Assembly (NCBI RefSeq): GCF_002743255.1
Contig: NZ_PDYY01000008.1
Location: 1 to 64,000 of the forward strand
Direction of reading: 5' to 3'
DNA: 64,000 nt
Source: Sporosarcina sp. P2
Lineage (GTDB): Bacteria > Bacillota > Bacilli > Bacillales_A > Planococcaceae
The notes beneath the pieces are model-generated. The model ran no database searches. It was given only the letters and a program-made list of their open reading frames with translations, and was not told where the DNA came from. Position 1 is the first letter of the stretch, and the number at the start of each line of letters is the position of its first letter. Shown piece after piece: positions 35,675-44,446 of the stretch. The translations under genes were made by a program, and so were the position numbers.

Positions 35675-36610
35675 TTATTTACATAGGACAACTTCACGCG
35701 AAAACGTACCTTTATGTGCAAGACAACGATCTACTATCTCAAATCCAGCAATTTCGAGCATTTCGTCCATATTCTCAATGGTGATAATTAAACAGCTTTT
35801 TGAAAAACGACGAGCTTCTTTCAAAATCTCGAGTTGACCTTCTGCAGTAATATGTGTAAATAAATTATACGGCATGTCAATGATCGCCACATCGTATGCT
35901 TCGACGACATCGGCAATTGAACCTATTGTGACATTGCCTTTCAGACCGAAGTAGTCGATATTTTTTCGCGAACCATAGACGACAAGTGGATTAATATCAC
36001 GACCTTCAATAGGTATCCCCATAGATAGTGCTTCAACAAGGACAGTTCCAATTCCACAGCAAGGATCGATGACGCGTTTCCCTTCAGGGTGTGGCACTGC
36101 GATATTGACGGCGGCTCTAGCTAAACGGGTACCCAGCGCAGTGGAGTACATGTGCGGCTTCTGTTGGTGCACATGCCAGTCAGAAGAACTATAAAGTAAT
36201 TTCCCTGCGTACCAGTGATTATCTAATTTCATAATGCCAATGAACACTTCTGGATGATCGAGTTCTGGTTCACCGTTAATCTGTAATCCTATGGTGCGCT
36301 CAATGTCACGACGAGTATCATGACCAATTTTAGCTGTTTCCGCAAGCGTTATATCGTTCAAGCAGACTGCTTTAAATAATTGATCGATCTCCAATTCAGA
36401 AGCTTTGTCAGCTAGCAATTCCAAGCTGTCCGCATCCAGTAAGACTTCGAGTCGTGTTTGTATGAACGGACTTCGTGACGGGTCAACCGCAATATCACTT
36501 ACGATCACGTTATCCTTTACGTCCTGGCCGAAAAAAGCCCGCATTTCCATCCGACATAATTCTTTTTCATCACGGTGTCGAATATACGTGTAGATAAACT
36601 GCAATGCCAT
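35675..36610 (-). CDS. Trm11-like RNA methyltransferase
   Basis: 311 residues. The C-terminal half is a Rossmann methyltransferase: SAM motif VIDPCCGIGTVLVEAL (about 178-193), acidic EGRDINP, and the catalytic D-x-PY motif as DMPYNLFT (about 242-249). Together these match the Trm11/TrmG10 UPF0020 group that makes N2-methylguanosine in tRNA. The N-terminal 130 residues do not show a clear THUMP domain. Start ATG overlaps the stop of the upstream gene in TGATG, so translation is coupled. Confidence 0.82.
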   Translation of the reverse strand: MALQFIYTYIRHRDEKELCRMEMRAFFGQDVKDNVIVSDIAVDPSRSPFIQTRLEVLLDADSLELLADKASELEIDQLFKAVCLNDITLAETAKIGHDTRRDIERTIGLQINGEPELDHPEVFIGIMKLDNHWYAGKLLYSSSDWHVHQQKPHMYSTALGTRLARAAVNIAVPHPEGKRVIDPCCGIGTVLVEALSMGIPIEGRDINPLVVYGSRKNIDYFGLKGNVTIGSIADVVEAYDVAIIDMPYNLFTHITAEGQLEILKEARRFSKSCLIITIENMDEMLEIAGFEIVDRCLAHKGTFSREVVLCK

Positions 36611-37062
36611 CAGCTATTTGCTCTCATTTTATGCAAATCATCCAGTACTACATATAGAAGTTGTAATGCATCTTTTATGGACATCGCCTCATCAAATCCA
36701 TTAAGAGAATCAAACGGAACATTCAATTCCCAGAAACCTTCGTTATCCGAAAACGAAATACTAAAACCATTTAAGTTGTGCTGAAGTTTTTCCTCAATAA
36801 ATGTACGAATTAGTTCGCCTTCTTTTTTCTTGCCTCGTAAACCAAATAACGCCATATACGTTTTGAAAATATCGTCCACTTCAAGTGCTAGCGAATCAAC
36901 TTGGATTTCATCAAATTCAGGTGACTCGACAAAAAGAAACTCAGCTATATTAGATTTCAAATACGAGATGGGTTCGTGTGAAAAACGTTCATCCGCAGTG
37001 CGTACTATTTCCTCCGTTTCCTTTACACATACTTCTATTGTTTTAATTGTTATTGTACTCAT
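36610..37062 (-). CDS. Hypothetical protein coupled to the Trm11-like gene
   Basis: 150 residues, acidic and soluble, with a predicted alpha/beta makeup (DSLALEVDDIFKTYMALFG, then a Lys/Glu-rich stretch and FSISFSDNEGFWELNVPF). No family recognised. TGATG overlap with the downstream methyltransferase and only 4 bases after the cation efflux gene suggest a three-gene unit. Confidence 0.65.
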   Translation of the reverse strand: MSTITIKTIEVCVKETEEIVRTADERFSHEPISYLKSNIAEFLFVESPEFDEIQVDSLALEVDDIFKTYMALFGLRGKKKEGELIRTFIEEKLQHNLNGFSISFSDNEGFWELNVPFDSLNGFDEAMSIKDALQLLYVVLDDLHKMRANS

Positions 37063-37066
37063 TTTT

Positions 37067-37999
37067 TCACTCCTCGTTTGTAAGTATACCGGATTGCTTT
37101 TCGGGATACCACGGATTTAAGTGAATTAACACTTCGTCGACATCTTCATTTTTTGCCATGATCAAATTACGTAATCTACTCGAAATAACATGACCTTCTT
37201 GTATAGTTAAATCACCACTGACACCGATACGAATATCCACCAATACGTAATGACCATGTTCTCTTGCACGCAAGCGATCAATTCGTTTCACTTCTGGAAT
37301 GGATTGAATCAATTCTTCAAAAGCGACTAATCGTTCATCGCCTACACTTTTCTCCATTAATATATCAATACTTTCCTTACCGATATCGATAGCAATTTTT
37401 AAGACAAGAATCGAGACGATAATCCCTGCAATGGGATCACCGTATGTGAGTAGCGGCAATGCGTAAGCATCTCCAACTAAAGCAAGTCCAATTCCTACCA
37501 CTGCGGCAAGTGAGGCATAGACATCTGCCAAGTGATCATAGGCCGTTGCGATCAGACCTTTACTGTTCTCCGCGGTACCGATTCGAATGGTGTAGACATA
37601 GAGTATATATTTCCAAATTAGAGACACAATCGCAGTGATTAAGGCAATTTTACTCGCTTTAGCAGGATCTTCGAATAAAGCCATTATAGCTTCGAAAGCA
37701 ATATAGATTGCGGCTAACCCCAAAATAATAGCGACTATGCTTGAACCAATGACTTCCGCTTTGCCGTGTCCATACGGATGATCTTCATCTGCAGGACGTT
37801 TTGAAATTTGCATAGATGTCAGTGCAGCGGCAGAAGCTACCACATCACCTGCGTTGTGGAAACCGTCTGCGAGTAAAACAGGACTTCTGAAAACAAATCC
37901 GACTACCAGTTTTAATACAGTCAAGATGATATTACTTAATAAACTAATCCAGATAGCTAAAATGGCAGAAGTAGAATGTTCGCGTATATGAATTGTCAT
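37067..37999 (-). CDS. Cation diffusion facilitator (CDF) metal efflux protein
   Basis: 310 residues: six membrane spans, then a cytoplasmic regulatory domain (about 210-300). Transport-site residues are visible in LLADGFHNAGDVVAS (TM2) and ATAYDHLADVYAS (TM5), plus the loop DEDHPYGHGKAE. C-terminal residues include HGHYVLVDIRIGV. These exchange Zn, Mn, Fe or Co for protons; the metal cannot be fixed from sequence. GAGGAGGG site before ATG. Its leader contains a promoter and an apparent intrinsic terminator, so expression may be attenuated. Confidence 0.88.
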   Translation of the reverse strand: MTIHIREHSTSAILAIWISLLSNIILTVLKLVVGFVFRSPVLLADGFHNAGDVVASAAALTSMQISKRPADEDHPYGHGKAEVIGSSIVAIILGLAAIYIAFEAIMALFEDPAKASKIALITAIVSLIWKYILYVYTIRIGTAENSKGLIATAYDHLADVYASLAAVVGIGLALVGDAYALPLLTYGDPIAGIIVSILVLKIAIDIGKESIDILMEKSVGDERLVAFEELIQSIPEVKRIDRLRAREHGHYVLVDIRIGVSGDLTIQEGHVISSRLRNLIMAKNEDVDEVLIHLNPWYPEKQSGILTNEE

Positions 38000-38037
38000 A
38001 AAAGTTTCCCTCCTCTAAGAGTGTTTCCTACAAGCAA

Positions 38038-38067
38038 CAAAAAAACCTCGCTTAGCTTAGGCGAGGT
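38038..38067 (-). terminator. Leader terminator upstream of the CDF gene (possible attenuator)
   Basis: GC-rich 7-bp stem ACCTCGC with a 9-base loop and seven Ts on the minus strand, about 40 bases before the CDF start and downstream of its likely promoter. No other minus-strand gene lies above it to be terminated. Confidence 0.7.
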
Positions 38068-38139
38068 CATACGTAATTTTAATTGTTGGATTGGGAAAAA
38101 GTTTCTCATTGTCATCACTCATTCATTTATTGTTCAATT

Positions 38140-38168
38140 ATTATCACATAAATATACGGTTTATGCAA
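38140..38168 (-). promoter_or_regulatory. Promoter of the CDF gene leader
   Basis: Minus strand TTGCAT (38168-38163), 17 bases, GATAAT (38145-38140). This is upstream of the leader terminator, so transcripts would pass through it. Confidence 0.55.
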
Positions 38169-38271
38169 GCGGACACAACATTACTCAAAGTAGAAAAAAA
38201 TCGTCCACTGTGTCAAAATAAAAGAATAGATCTGATGCAAGTTGGCAATAGGGATAATCAGTATACAGAAA

Positions 38272-38289
38272 TACGAATAAAAATACACG
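38272..38289 (+). promoter_or_regulatory. ARG-box-like operator upstream of argH
   Basis: TACGAATAAAAATACACG resembles the ArgR/AhrC consensus WNTGAATWWWWATTCANW with three mismatches. It lies 20 bases before the argH start, and a similar site precedes argC. Confidence 0.5.
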
Positions 38290-38308
38290 TTGAGAGGAAT
38301 GATGAATA

Positions 38309-39631
38309 ATGAAACTTTGGGGCGGTCGTTTTAGTAGCAAAGCAGATAAGATTATGGAGAAATTCAACAGCTCTTTGCCTGTTGATTATCGTCTATTCAG
38401 AGAAGACATCGCGGGTAGTATTGCACACGTAACGATGCAAGTACATTCAGATTTACTGTCACCCGTGGAAGGCGAATTACTTGTAAACGGCTTACAGTCG
38501 ATTTTGGCGGATATCGAATCGGGCGAATTACAAATTGAAGGTAATTATGAAGATATTCATTCATTCGTTGAAATGAAGCTAACAGAGCGAGTAGGAGAGA
38601 CAGGCAAGAAATTACATACAGCGCGTAGTCGAAACGATCAAGTAGCTGTCGATATGAGGCAATATGCGAGAAATCAAACTTCTGTCGTCATAGACGCGCT
38701 TCAGGGCCTAATCGATTCACTTGAGTCAAAGGGAAAAGCAAACAATGTTATTATGCCAGGCTACACACATTTGCAACGCGCACAAGTTGTCACGTTTGGA
38801 CATCATTTGGGCGCTTATGCACAAATGTTCAAACGCGATAAGAAACGTGTGCAAAATGCTGCCGAGATTTTGAATGAAAATCCACTTGGCTGTGGTGCAT
38901 TAGCTGGAACGACACATAATATTGATCGTCAAGTGACGACTGCATTACTAGGGTTCGATAAACCGGTTGATAACTTCCTTGACGGGGTCAGTGATCGCGA
39001 CTACTTAGTAGAATTGATGTCCGATTTCTCCATCATAATGATGCATATGAGCCGTTTAAGTGAAGAACTGATTCTTTGGAGCAGCCAAGAGTTCCGTTTC
39101 ATCACCATCTCAGATGCCTATTCAACAGGAAGTAGCATCATGCCACAGAAGAAAAATCCGGATGCAGCAGAACTGATCCGTGGAAAAACAGGACGTGTAT
39201 ATGGCTCTCTATTCGCTTTACTCACGACGTTGAAAGGATTGCCATTAACCTATAATAAAGACATGCAAGAAGACAAAGAACAATTCTTTGACGCACTTGA
39301 TACAGTTCTGGATTGTTTGGAAATCATGTCTAAAATGATCGATACTCTACAGGTAAATGCAGATCAAATGAAAGCAGCGATTAAAGGTGGTTTCCTAAAT
39401 GCAACAGAAGTGGCAGACTATTTAGTCGCAAAAGGTATGCCATTCCGTGATGCTCATGAAGTGGTCGGAAAAATTATTCTTTATTGTGAACAGGAAAACA
39501 AAGCGATTGAAGATCTAACAGTGGGGGAACTTAAAAAGTACAGCGATCATATCGATGAGGATATCTACGAATACATTGATTATGAAGAAATTATTTCAAA
39601 AGGTAACAAAGGATTGATGAAAGAACAGTAA
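38309..39631 (+). CDS. argH: Argininosuccinate lyase (ArgH)
   Basis: 440 residues, fumarase/aspartase family. It cleaves argininosuccinate to arginine and fumarate. LWGGRFSSKADK start, TARSRNDQVAVDMR (substrate binding), MPGYTHLQRAQ (catalytic His) and the flexible loop GSSIMPQKKNPDAAELIRGK (catalytic Ser) are intact. Slightly shorter than the usual 460 or so. argG does not adjoin it; the other arg genes lie 2.5 kb on, beyond brnQ and fabI. Confidence 0.96.
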   Translation: MKLWGGRFSSKADKIMEKFNSSLPVDYRLFREDIAGSIAHVTMQVHSDLLSPVEGELLVNGLQSILADIESGELQIEGNYEDIHSFVEMKLTERVGETGKKLHTARSRNDQVAVDMRQYARNQTSVVIDALQGLIDSLESKGKANNVIMPGYTHLQRAQVVTFGHHLGAYAQMFKRDKKRVQNAAEILNENPLGCGALAGTTHNIDRQVTTALLGFDKPVDNFLDGVSDRDYLVELMSDFSIIMMHMSRLSEELILWSSQEFRFITISDAYSTGSSIMPQKKNPDAAELIRGKTGRVYGSLFALLTTLKGLPLTYNKDMQEDKEQFFDALDTVLDCLEIMSKMIDTLQVNADQMKAAIKGGFLNATEVADYLVAKGMPFRDAHEVVGKIILYCEQENKAIEDLTVGELKKYSDHIDEDIYEYIDYEEIISKGNKGLMKEQ

Positions 39632-39705
39632 TTCTAGCAAGGAAGCCATTTTTTTACTAACACTAGAGAGTACTTCCTAAGTAAAACTAAACAATAATTA
39701 GCATG

Positions 39706-39738
39706 TAAAAAGCCTACGGAATATCCGCAGGCTTTTTA
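39706..39738. terminator. Bidirectional terminator between argH and brnQ
   Basis: Stem AAAAAGCCTACGGA pairing with CCGCAGGCTTTTT (one mismatch), 4-base loop, T-runs on both strands. brnQ ends just to its right on the minus strand. Confidence 0.88.
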
Positions 39739-41058
39739 TTATTCAACACGGGGCTTGCCTTGGGCAGAAGCGACTATAAATCCTACCGCGCCAAACACGA
39801 TTGCAGGCAAAATCCAGCCAATACCTTGTTCATATAATGGTAGGAATTCCAAAATATATGTAACCGGTACCAGATTGACATTGAATGCACGTAACACATC
39901 GAAGAATCCAATAAGACCAGCCGCTAGTAAACCGTAATTATACACTTCATGATAGCCTTTAAATAACGGATGTAACAATCTGAAAGTTATGAGGACAATG
40001 GCTAGAGGATACACTCCAACTAGTACAGGAATGGACACTGCAAGCAACTGCGTGAGGCCGACATTCGCAAGTATCATAGAAAACGAACAAATAACAAACA
40101 CGAATGCTTGATAGGAAATCCTAGGTACGACTTTGGAGAGGTATGTAGCACTAGCGGTTGTCAATCCAACAGATGTTGTTAAGCAAGCTAGTGTTACTGC
40201 AAGTCCAAGTAGGTATAATCCGTTATTACCCATCAAAGCATATGCAAGTTTTGCTAAAATATCTCCACCGTTCGTTGCACCTTCCGCTACAGAGCGGCTC
40301 GTCATCCCTAAATATGCTAATCCGGCATAAACAAAACTCAGCCCGAGTACTGCGATGGATCCTGCTTTCATCGTAATGGAAGTGATTGCTTTTCTGTCGG
40401 TAATACCTTTTGCCTTCACGGCATTAATTACGATAATAGCGAAGACGAGCGCTGCCATTGCGTCCATTGTTCCGTAACCTTCAATAAATCCTTTGTAAAA
40501 GTAATCTTCTACATAAGATCCTTGTGGCGCGCCTGCTTCACCCACTGGGTTGATCATTCCAATCACGACAATAATCGTTACGATAGCTAGCAATATTGGA
40601 GTTAAAATACTTCCGAATCGATCGACAATTTTATTCGGCTTGCAGGAAAGCCAAATCGTCACTGCAAAAAATAAAATGGAAAAGAGCGCCAATGCTAACT
40701 TAGAATACGAATCGGGCATAAATGGGGAAACCGCAATTTCAAATGAAACAGTTGCTGTACGAGGAACTCCGAAGAACGGTCCAAGTGCCAAATATATAAC
40801 GAATGGAAAAAACATGGCGAATAAAGGCGACGCCCTTTTGGCCAAATCATTTAATTGATTGCCGCTCATAGTGACTGCAATTATGCCTAGATAGGGAAGA
40901 CCGACTCCCGTTATTAAAAAACCAGCTAGTGTAATCCATGTTTGCGTTCCAGCTAGTTGACCGAGTAACGGTGGAAAAATCATATTTCCTGCACCGAAAA
41001 AGAGAGCAAACATCGTCAGCCCCAGTTTAAACGTATCGAATTTTGTAAATCTATTCAT
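39739..41058 (-). CDS. brnQ: Branched-chain amino acid transporter (BrnQ family)
   Basis: 439 residues from ATG 41058 with CAGGAGG upstream; a longer start at 41115 has no site. About 12 membrane spans. The LIVCS-family signature FALFFGAGNMIFPPLLGQLAG is near the N-terminus (about 14-35). Sodium- or proton-coupled uptake of Leu, Ile and Val across the membrane. Single gene unit. Confidence 0.92.
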   Translation of the reverse strand: MNRFTKFDTFKLGLTMFALFFGAGNMIFPPLLGQLAGTQTWITLAGFLITGVGLPYLGIIAVTMSGNQLNDLAKRASPLFAMFFPFVIYLALGPFFGVPRTATVSFEIAVSPFMPDSYSKLALALFSILFFAVTIWLSCKPNKIVDRFGSILTPILLAIVTIIVVIGMINPVGEAGAPQGSYVEDYFYKGFIEGYGTMDAMAALVFAIIVINAVKAKGITDRKAITSITMKAGSIAVLGLSFVYAGLAYLGMTSRSVAEGATNGGDILAKLAYALMGNNGLYLLGLAVTLACLTTSVGLTTASATYLSKVVPRISYQAFVFVICSFSMILANVGLTQLLAVSIPVLVGVYPLAIVLITFRLLHPLFKGYHEVYNYGLLAAGLIGFFDVLRAFNVNLVPVTYILEFLPLYEQGIGWILPAIVFGAVGFIVASAQGKPRVE

Positions 41059-41133
41059 TTGTAATTCCTCCTGAGGTACTTTGAAAAGTGTATGTATTTC
41101 GATTATTAATGGCATTTTAATGAAAAGTGCCCA

Positions 41134-41163
41134 TAAAAAAGGATTCTCCTAAGAGAATCCTTT
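41134..41163. terminator. Terminator of fabI
   Basis: 11-bp stem AAAGGATTCTC with a 4-base CTAA loop. Flanking A-run and T-run. Confidence 0.88.
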
Positions 41164-41169
41164 ATAAGA

Positions 41170-41949
41170 TTACCCCATAATGTGGTAGCCAGCATCTACA
41201 TAGATGACTTCACCTGTCACACCAGTCGATAAATTACTTAGCATCGCCACGGTCATATCCGAAACTTCTTCAGGTTTAACGTTACGTTTTAATGGCGCAC
41301 GTTCCTCAATTTGACTGAGGATTGTATTAAAGGAAGGAACACCTTTTGCGGACAATGTACGAACCGCTCCGGCAGAGATCGCATTTACACGAATATCTTG
41401 TTCACCTAGCTCGGATGCTAAATAGCGTACTGAAGCTTCAAGTGCGGCTTTTGCAACACCCATTACATTATAGCCTTCAAGAACGCGTTCTGCGCCTAAA
41501 TAACTCATCGTAATGATCGCTCCACCTTCTGTCATATAATGACGGGCTTCACGTGCTGTTGCCACCAATGAATAAGCACTGGAATCTTGCGCGAACGCAT
41601 ATCCATCACGGGTCGTTTCCACGAATGGATTATGCAAATCTTGTTGATGTGCAAATGCAATGGAGTGAACTACCCCGTGGATCACACCAACTTGTTCGCC
41701 AATCGTTTTGAAAGCCTGCTCTATACTTTCATCACTATTCACATCACATTGAACAATTTTCGTGGCTGTAAATTCGCTTTTATCCAATGCTTTTTCTAAT
41801 TTATCACGAGAGCGATCTTTACGGTATGTGAAAATGACATTCGCACCAACTGAGAATAATGCTTTTGCTACTCCCCAACCAATACTACGTTCATTCGCAA
41901 CACCCATAATCACAATGTTTTTACCGGATAATTTTAATAAATCTACCAT
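41170..41949 (-). CDS. fabI: Enoyl-ACP reductase (FabI)
   Basis: 259-residue short-chain-dehydrogenase enzyme for the last reduction in fatty acid elongation. Cofactor motif GVANERSIGWGVAKAL, and the catalytic Tyr-x6-Lys in EGYNVMGVAKAALE (Tyr about 157, Lys about 164) are present, with SYLGAERV before it. I see no FapR-type operator upstream. AGGAGG site. The classical FabI type, so triclosan-type inhibitors would be expected to bind (family knowledge). Confidence 0.95.
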   Translation of the reverse strand: MVDLLKLSGKNIVIMGVANERSIGWGVAKALFSVGANVIFTYRKDRSRDKLEKALDKSEFTATKIVQCDVNSDESIEQAFKTIGEQVGVIHGVVHSIAFAHQQDLHNPFVETTRDGYAFAQDSSAYSLVATAREARHYMTEGGAIITMSYLGAERVLEGYNVMGVAKAALEASVRYLASELGEQDIRVNAISAGAVRTLSAKGVPSFNTILSQIEERAPLKRNVKPEEVSDMTVAMLSNLSTGVTGEVIYVDAGYHIMG

Positions 41950-42073
41950 AATAGCCTCCTGAAATCTTATTATTCATTTGATCATATTATACTCTCCATA
42001 ATAATAACATATAGTGAGGAAGAAGTTATAGATTTTCTAAAAGAACGGAAATAGAATCGTTAAATTAACTGTT

Positions 42074-42091
42074 AATAAATAAAAATACAGT
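42074..42091 (+). promoter_or_regulatory. ARG-box-like operator upstream of argC
   Basis: AATAAATAAAAATACAGT fits WNTGAATWWWWATTCANW with two mismatches and abuts the -35 hexamer of the argC promoter, so bound ArgR would block RNA polymerase. Confidence 0.6.
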
Positions 42092-42119
42092 TGACTTTAT
42101 AATTATACATACGTATACT
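42091..42119 (+). promoter_or_regulatory. Promoter of argCJBD
   Basis: TTGACT (42091-42096), 17-base spacer, TATACT (42114-42119), a near-consensus sigma-A promoter. The start point near 42126 excludes earlier in-frame starts for argC. Confidence 0.8.
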
Positions 42120-42148
42120 TGTCTGTAATGAATAAAGAGGTGATGACG

Positions 42149-43183
42149 TTGAAGGTTGGAATCGTAGGAGCGTCTGGATACGGTGGCCTAGAGTTAATAC
42201 GGTTACTACAAAACCATCCGGAAATTGAACAAATTGATTTATTCACTTCCTCAGAAGTGGGGACGGTCTTTTCCCAGAAATATCCACATCTCGTGAATAT
42301 TCACGATCAATCGATGAAAGCTATAGAACCTGAACATATTAGCAAGTTAGATACGGTGTTTTTCAGTACACCAGCTGGCGTAACAACTAAGTTACTTCCA
42401 CCATTGGTGGGTGCAGGTGCTAAATTAATTGACCTATCGGGAGATTTTAGACTGAAAGATCAAGCGGCTTTTGAGCAATGGTATCAAAAAGATGCACCGC
42501 CACTTGAACACTTGGAGAAAAGTGTATATGGACTTCCTGAATGGAATAAACATCATATTGCCGATGCGGAAATTATTGCGAATCCAGGGTGTTACCCGAC
42601 AGCAGTTCTACTATCTTTACTTCCATTATTGAAAAATAAACTAATTGATGGGAGCCGATTAATAATCGATGCGAAAAGTGGTGTATCTGGTGCGGGGAAT
42701 AAGCCAAGCCAAGCTACACATTTCAGTGAAACGAATGAAAATTTCTCTATATATAAGATTCATCAGCATCAGCATATACCAGAAATTGAGCAAGCAATGA
42801 ATACATTTGCTGATCAGCCGGAACCCATTATGTTCACTACGCATCTGGTTCCCATGACAAGAGGTATCATGACGACGAGCTATGCGAAAGTAAATGGACA
42901 AGTAACGCAAGAACAGCTTATAAATTGCTTGCAAGAGACATATAAAGATAGTCCGTTTGTTCGGATTTTGACAGATGTGCAAAAGGTTAGCACAAAACAG
43001 GTATATGGCTCCAATTATTGCGATATACATGTCAAAGTAGATCCACGCACAAATCAAGCAACGATTATAGCAGTCATTGATAATGTGGTGAAAGGCGCCG
43101 CGGGACAAGCTATACAAAATATGAATATCCAATATGGTTTAAATGAAAAAACAGGAATCGATCTCATTCCATTATGGATTTAA
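42149..43183 (+). CDS. argC: N-acetyl-gamma-glutamyl-phosphate reductase (ArgC)
   Basis: 344 residues from TTG 42149 (AAAGAGGTGAT upstream; protein begins MKVGIVGASGYGG). It reduces N-acetylglutamyl phosphate to the semialdehyde. Rossmann GASGYGGLELIRLL, the catalytic Cys in IIANPGCYPTA (about 148) and HQHQHIPEIEQ are visible. First gene of argCJBD. Lower start sites at 42119 and 42128 lie at or before the transcript start. Confidence 0.95.
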   Translation: MKVGIVGASGYGGLELIRLLQNHPEIEQIDLFTSSEVGTVFSQKYPHLVNIHDQSMKAIEPEHISKLDTVFFSTPAGVTTKLLPPLVGAGAKLIDLSGDFRLKDQAAFEQWYQKDAPPLEHLEKSVYGLPEWNKHHIADAEIIANPGCYPTAVLLSLLPLLKNKLIDGSRLIIDAKSGVSGAGNKPSQATHFSETNENFSIYKIHQHQHIPEIEQAMNTFADQPEPIMFTTHLVPMTRGIMTTSYAKVNGQVTQEQLINCLQETYKDSPFVRILTDVQKVSTKQVYGSNYCDIHVKVDPRTNQATIIAVIDNVVKGAAGQAIQNMNIQYGLNEKTGIDLIPLWI

Positions 43184-43222
43184 ACAAATAATTTGAACAC
43201 AAGAATTGAGGGGAGCACGATT

Positions 43223-44446
43223 ATGGAAACTATCGAAGGTATGAAGCGCATCTCGCGTAAAAATATTATCTCACCAAAAGGGTTCAAGGCAGTCGGCATT
43301 CACTGTGGGCTAAAGCATAAGAAAAATGATTTAGCACTATTAGTCAGCGAAGTGCCAGCGAGTGTTGCGGGTGTCTTCACAACGAATGTAATCCAGGCAG
43401 CTCCACTTCAAGTGACAAAGAAAGTTGTCTACGAAACTCAAAAAATGCAAGCGATTGTTATTAATTCTGGTAACGCCAATGCATGTACTGGAAAGCAAGG
43501 CATGCGAGACGCAGTGAGTATGCAACGTAAAACTGCAGATCACCTAGGTATTGACCAAAATCTTGTAGGGATTGCGTCAACAGGTGTAATAGGTGAACAA
43601 ATGAATATGGCACCTTTACTATCGGGTATCGAAAAACTTCAACCGTTGGATACATTAGAAGGTTCCATTCAATTTTCCCAAGCAATTTTAACTACAGATA
43701 CCGTAACGAAAAACACTGCATATGCAACGGTGATTGATGATCGTGAAGTAGTAGTTGCGGGTGTTGCAAAAGGTTCGGGAATGATTGAACCGAATATGGC
43801 GACGATGCTAGGCTTCATTACAACCGATGCCCATATCGAGTCAGAACATTTACAAACAGCATTAAAAGAAATTACGGATGTAACTTTCAACTCTATTACA
43901 GTAGACGGTGATACATCAACGAATGATATGGTACTCGTTATGGCAAACGGACTTGCGGGTAATCATTCATTAACTCCAGATCATCCCGAATGGCAATCTT
44001 TCGTCGATGCATTGCATGCCGTATCACGTGATTTGGCAAAAATGATCGCTAAAGATGGGGAAGGTGCTACCAAATTAATCGAAGCAAAAGTGACGGGTGC
44101 AGTTTCTGATGAACAAGCGCGTCAAATTGCAAAATCTGTTGTAGGTTCACCACTTGTCAAGACGGCAGTATTTGGCTGTGACGCTAACTGGGGGAGAATC
44201 ATTGCGGCAGTCGGATATAGCGGTGCGACAATAGATCCTGAAGATATCAAAATCTATATCGGTGACACTGTAGTAGTAGAAGGCGGGGAACCTATTCCGT
44301 TTTCAGAAGAAGAATTGTTGATTTATCTTAAACAACACGAAGTGAAATTTGCAATAGAACTAAACCAGGGAGCTGGTCAGGGAATGGCATGGGGGTGCGA
44401 TCTTACTTATGACTACGTCCAAATCAACGCAACATACCGCACGTAA
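43223..44446 (+). CDS. argJ: Glutamate N-acetyltransferase / amino-acid acetyltransferase (ArgJ)
   Basis: 407 residues from ATG 43223 with GAGGGGAG upstream. ArgJ moves the acetyl group from acetylornithine to glutamate, closing the acetyl cycle. The self-cleavage site lies in EPNMATMLGF, between Ala193 and Thr194; the new N-terminal Thr is the nucleophile. NSGNANACTG and GCDANWGRI are also present. Whether it also uses acetyl-CoA (bifunctional) is not decidable here. The end overlaps argB by 38 bases. Confidence 0.95.
   Translation: METIEGMKRISRKNIISPKGFKAVGIHCGLKHKKNDLALLVSEVPASVAGVFTTNVIQAAPLQVTKKVVYETQKMQAIVINSGNANACTGKQGMRDAVSMQRKTADHLGIDQNLVGIASTGVIGEQMNMAPLLSGIEKLQPLDTLEGSIQFSQAILTTDTVTKNTAYATVIDDREVVVAGVAKGSGMIEPNMATMLGFITTDAHIESEHLQTALKEITDVTFNSITVDGDTSTNDMVLVMANGLAGNHSLTPDHPEWQSFVDALHAVSRDLAKMIAKDGEGATKLIEAKVTGAVSDEQARQIAKSVVGSPLVKTAVFGCDANWGRIIAAVGYSGATIDPEDIKIYIGDTVVVEGGEPIPFSEEELLIYLKQHEVKFAIELNQGAGQGMAWGCDLTYDYVQINATYRT

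Larger units (their letters stand above)
38000..38308. other. Divergent control region between the CDF gene and argH
   Basis: On the minus strand: promoter 38168-38140, leader, terminator 38067-38038, then CDF. On the plus strand: an ARG-box-like sequence at 38272-38289 before argH. A leader frame on the minus strand (about 38120-38001) overlaps the CDF start but has no clear ribosome binding site. Confidence 0.5.

Noticed and set aside
38001-38120. Minus-strand leader peptide overlapping the CDF start
   Set aside because: The frame is open but has no clear ribosome binding site and spans the terminator; kept only as context.
38000-38140. Known Mn (yybP-ykoY), NiCo or T-box leader on the CDF gene
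   Set aside because: None of the conserved core sequences can be found. Only the terminator hairpin stands out.
41950-42060. FapR operator upstream of fabI
   Set aside because: No match to the FapR palindrome could be seen.
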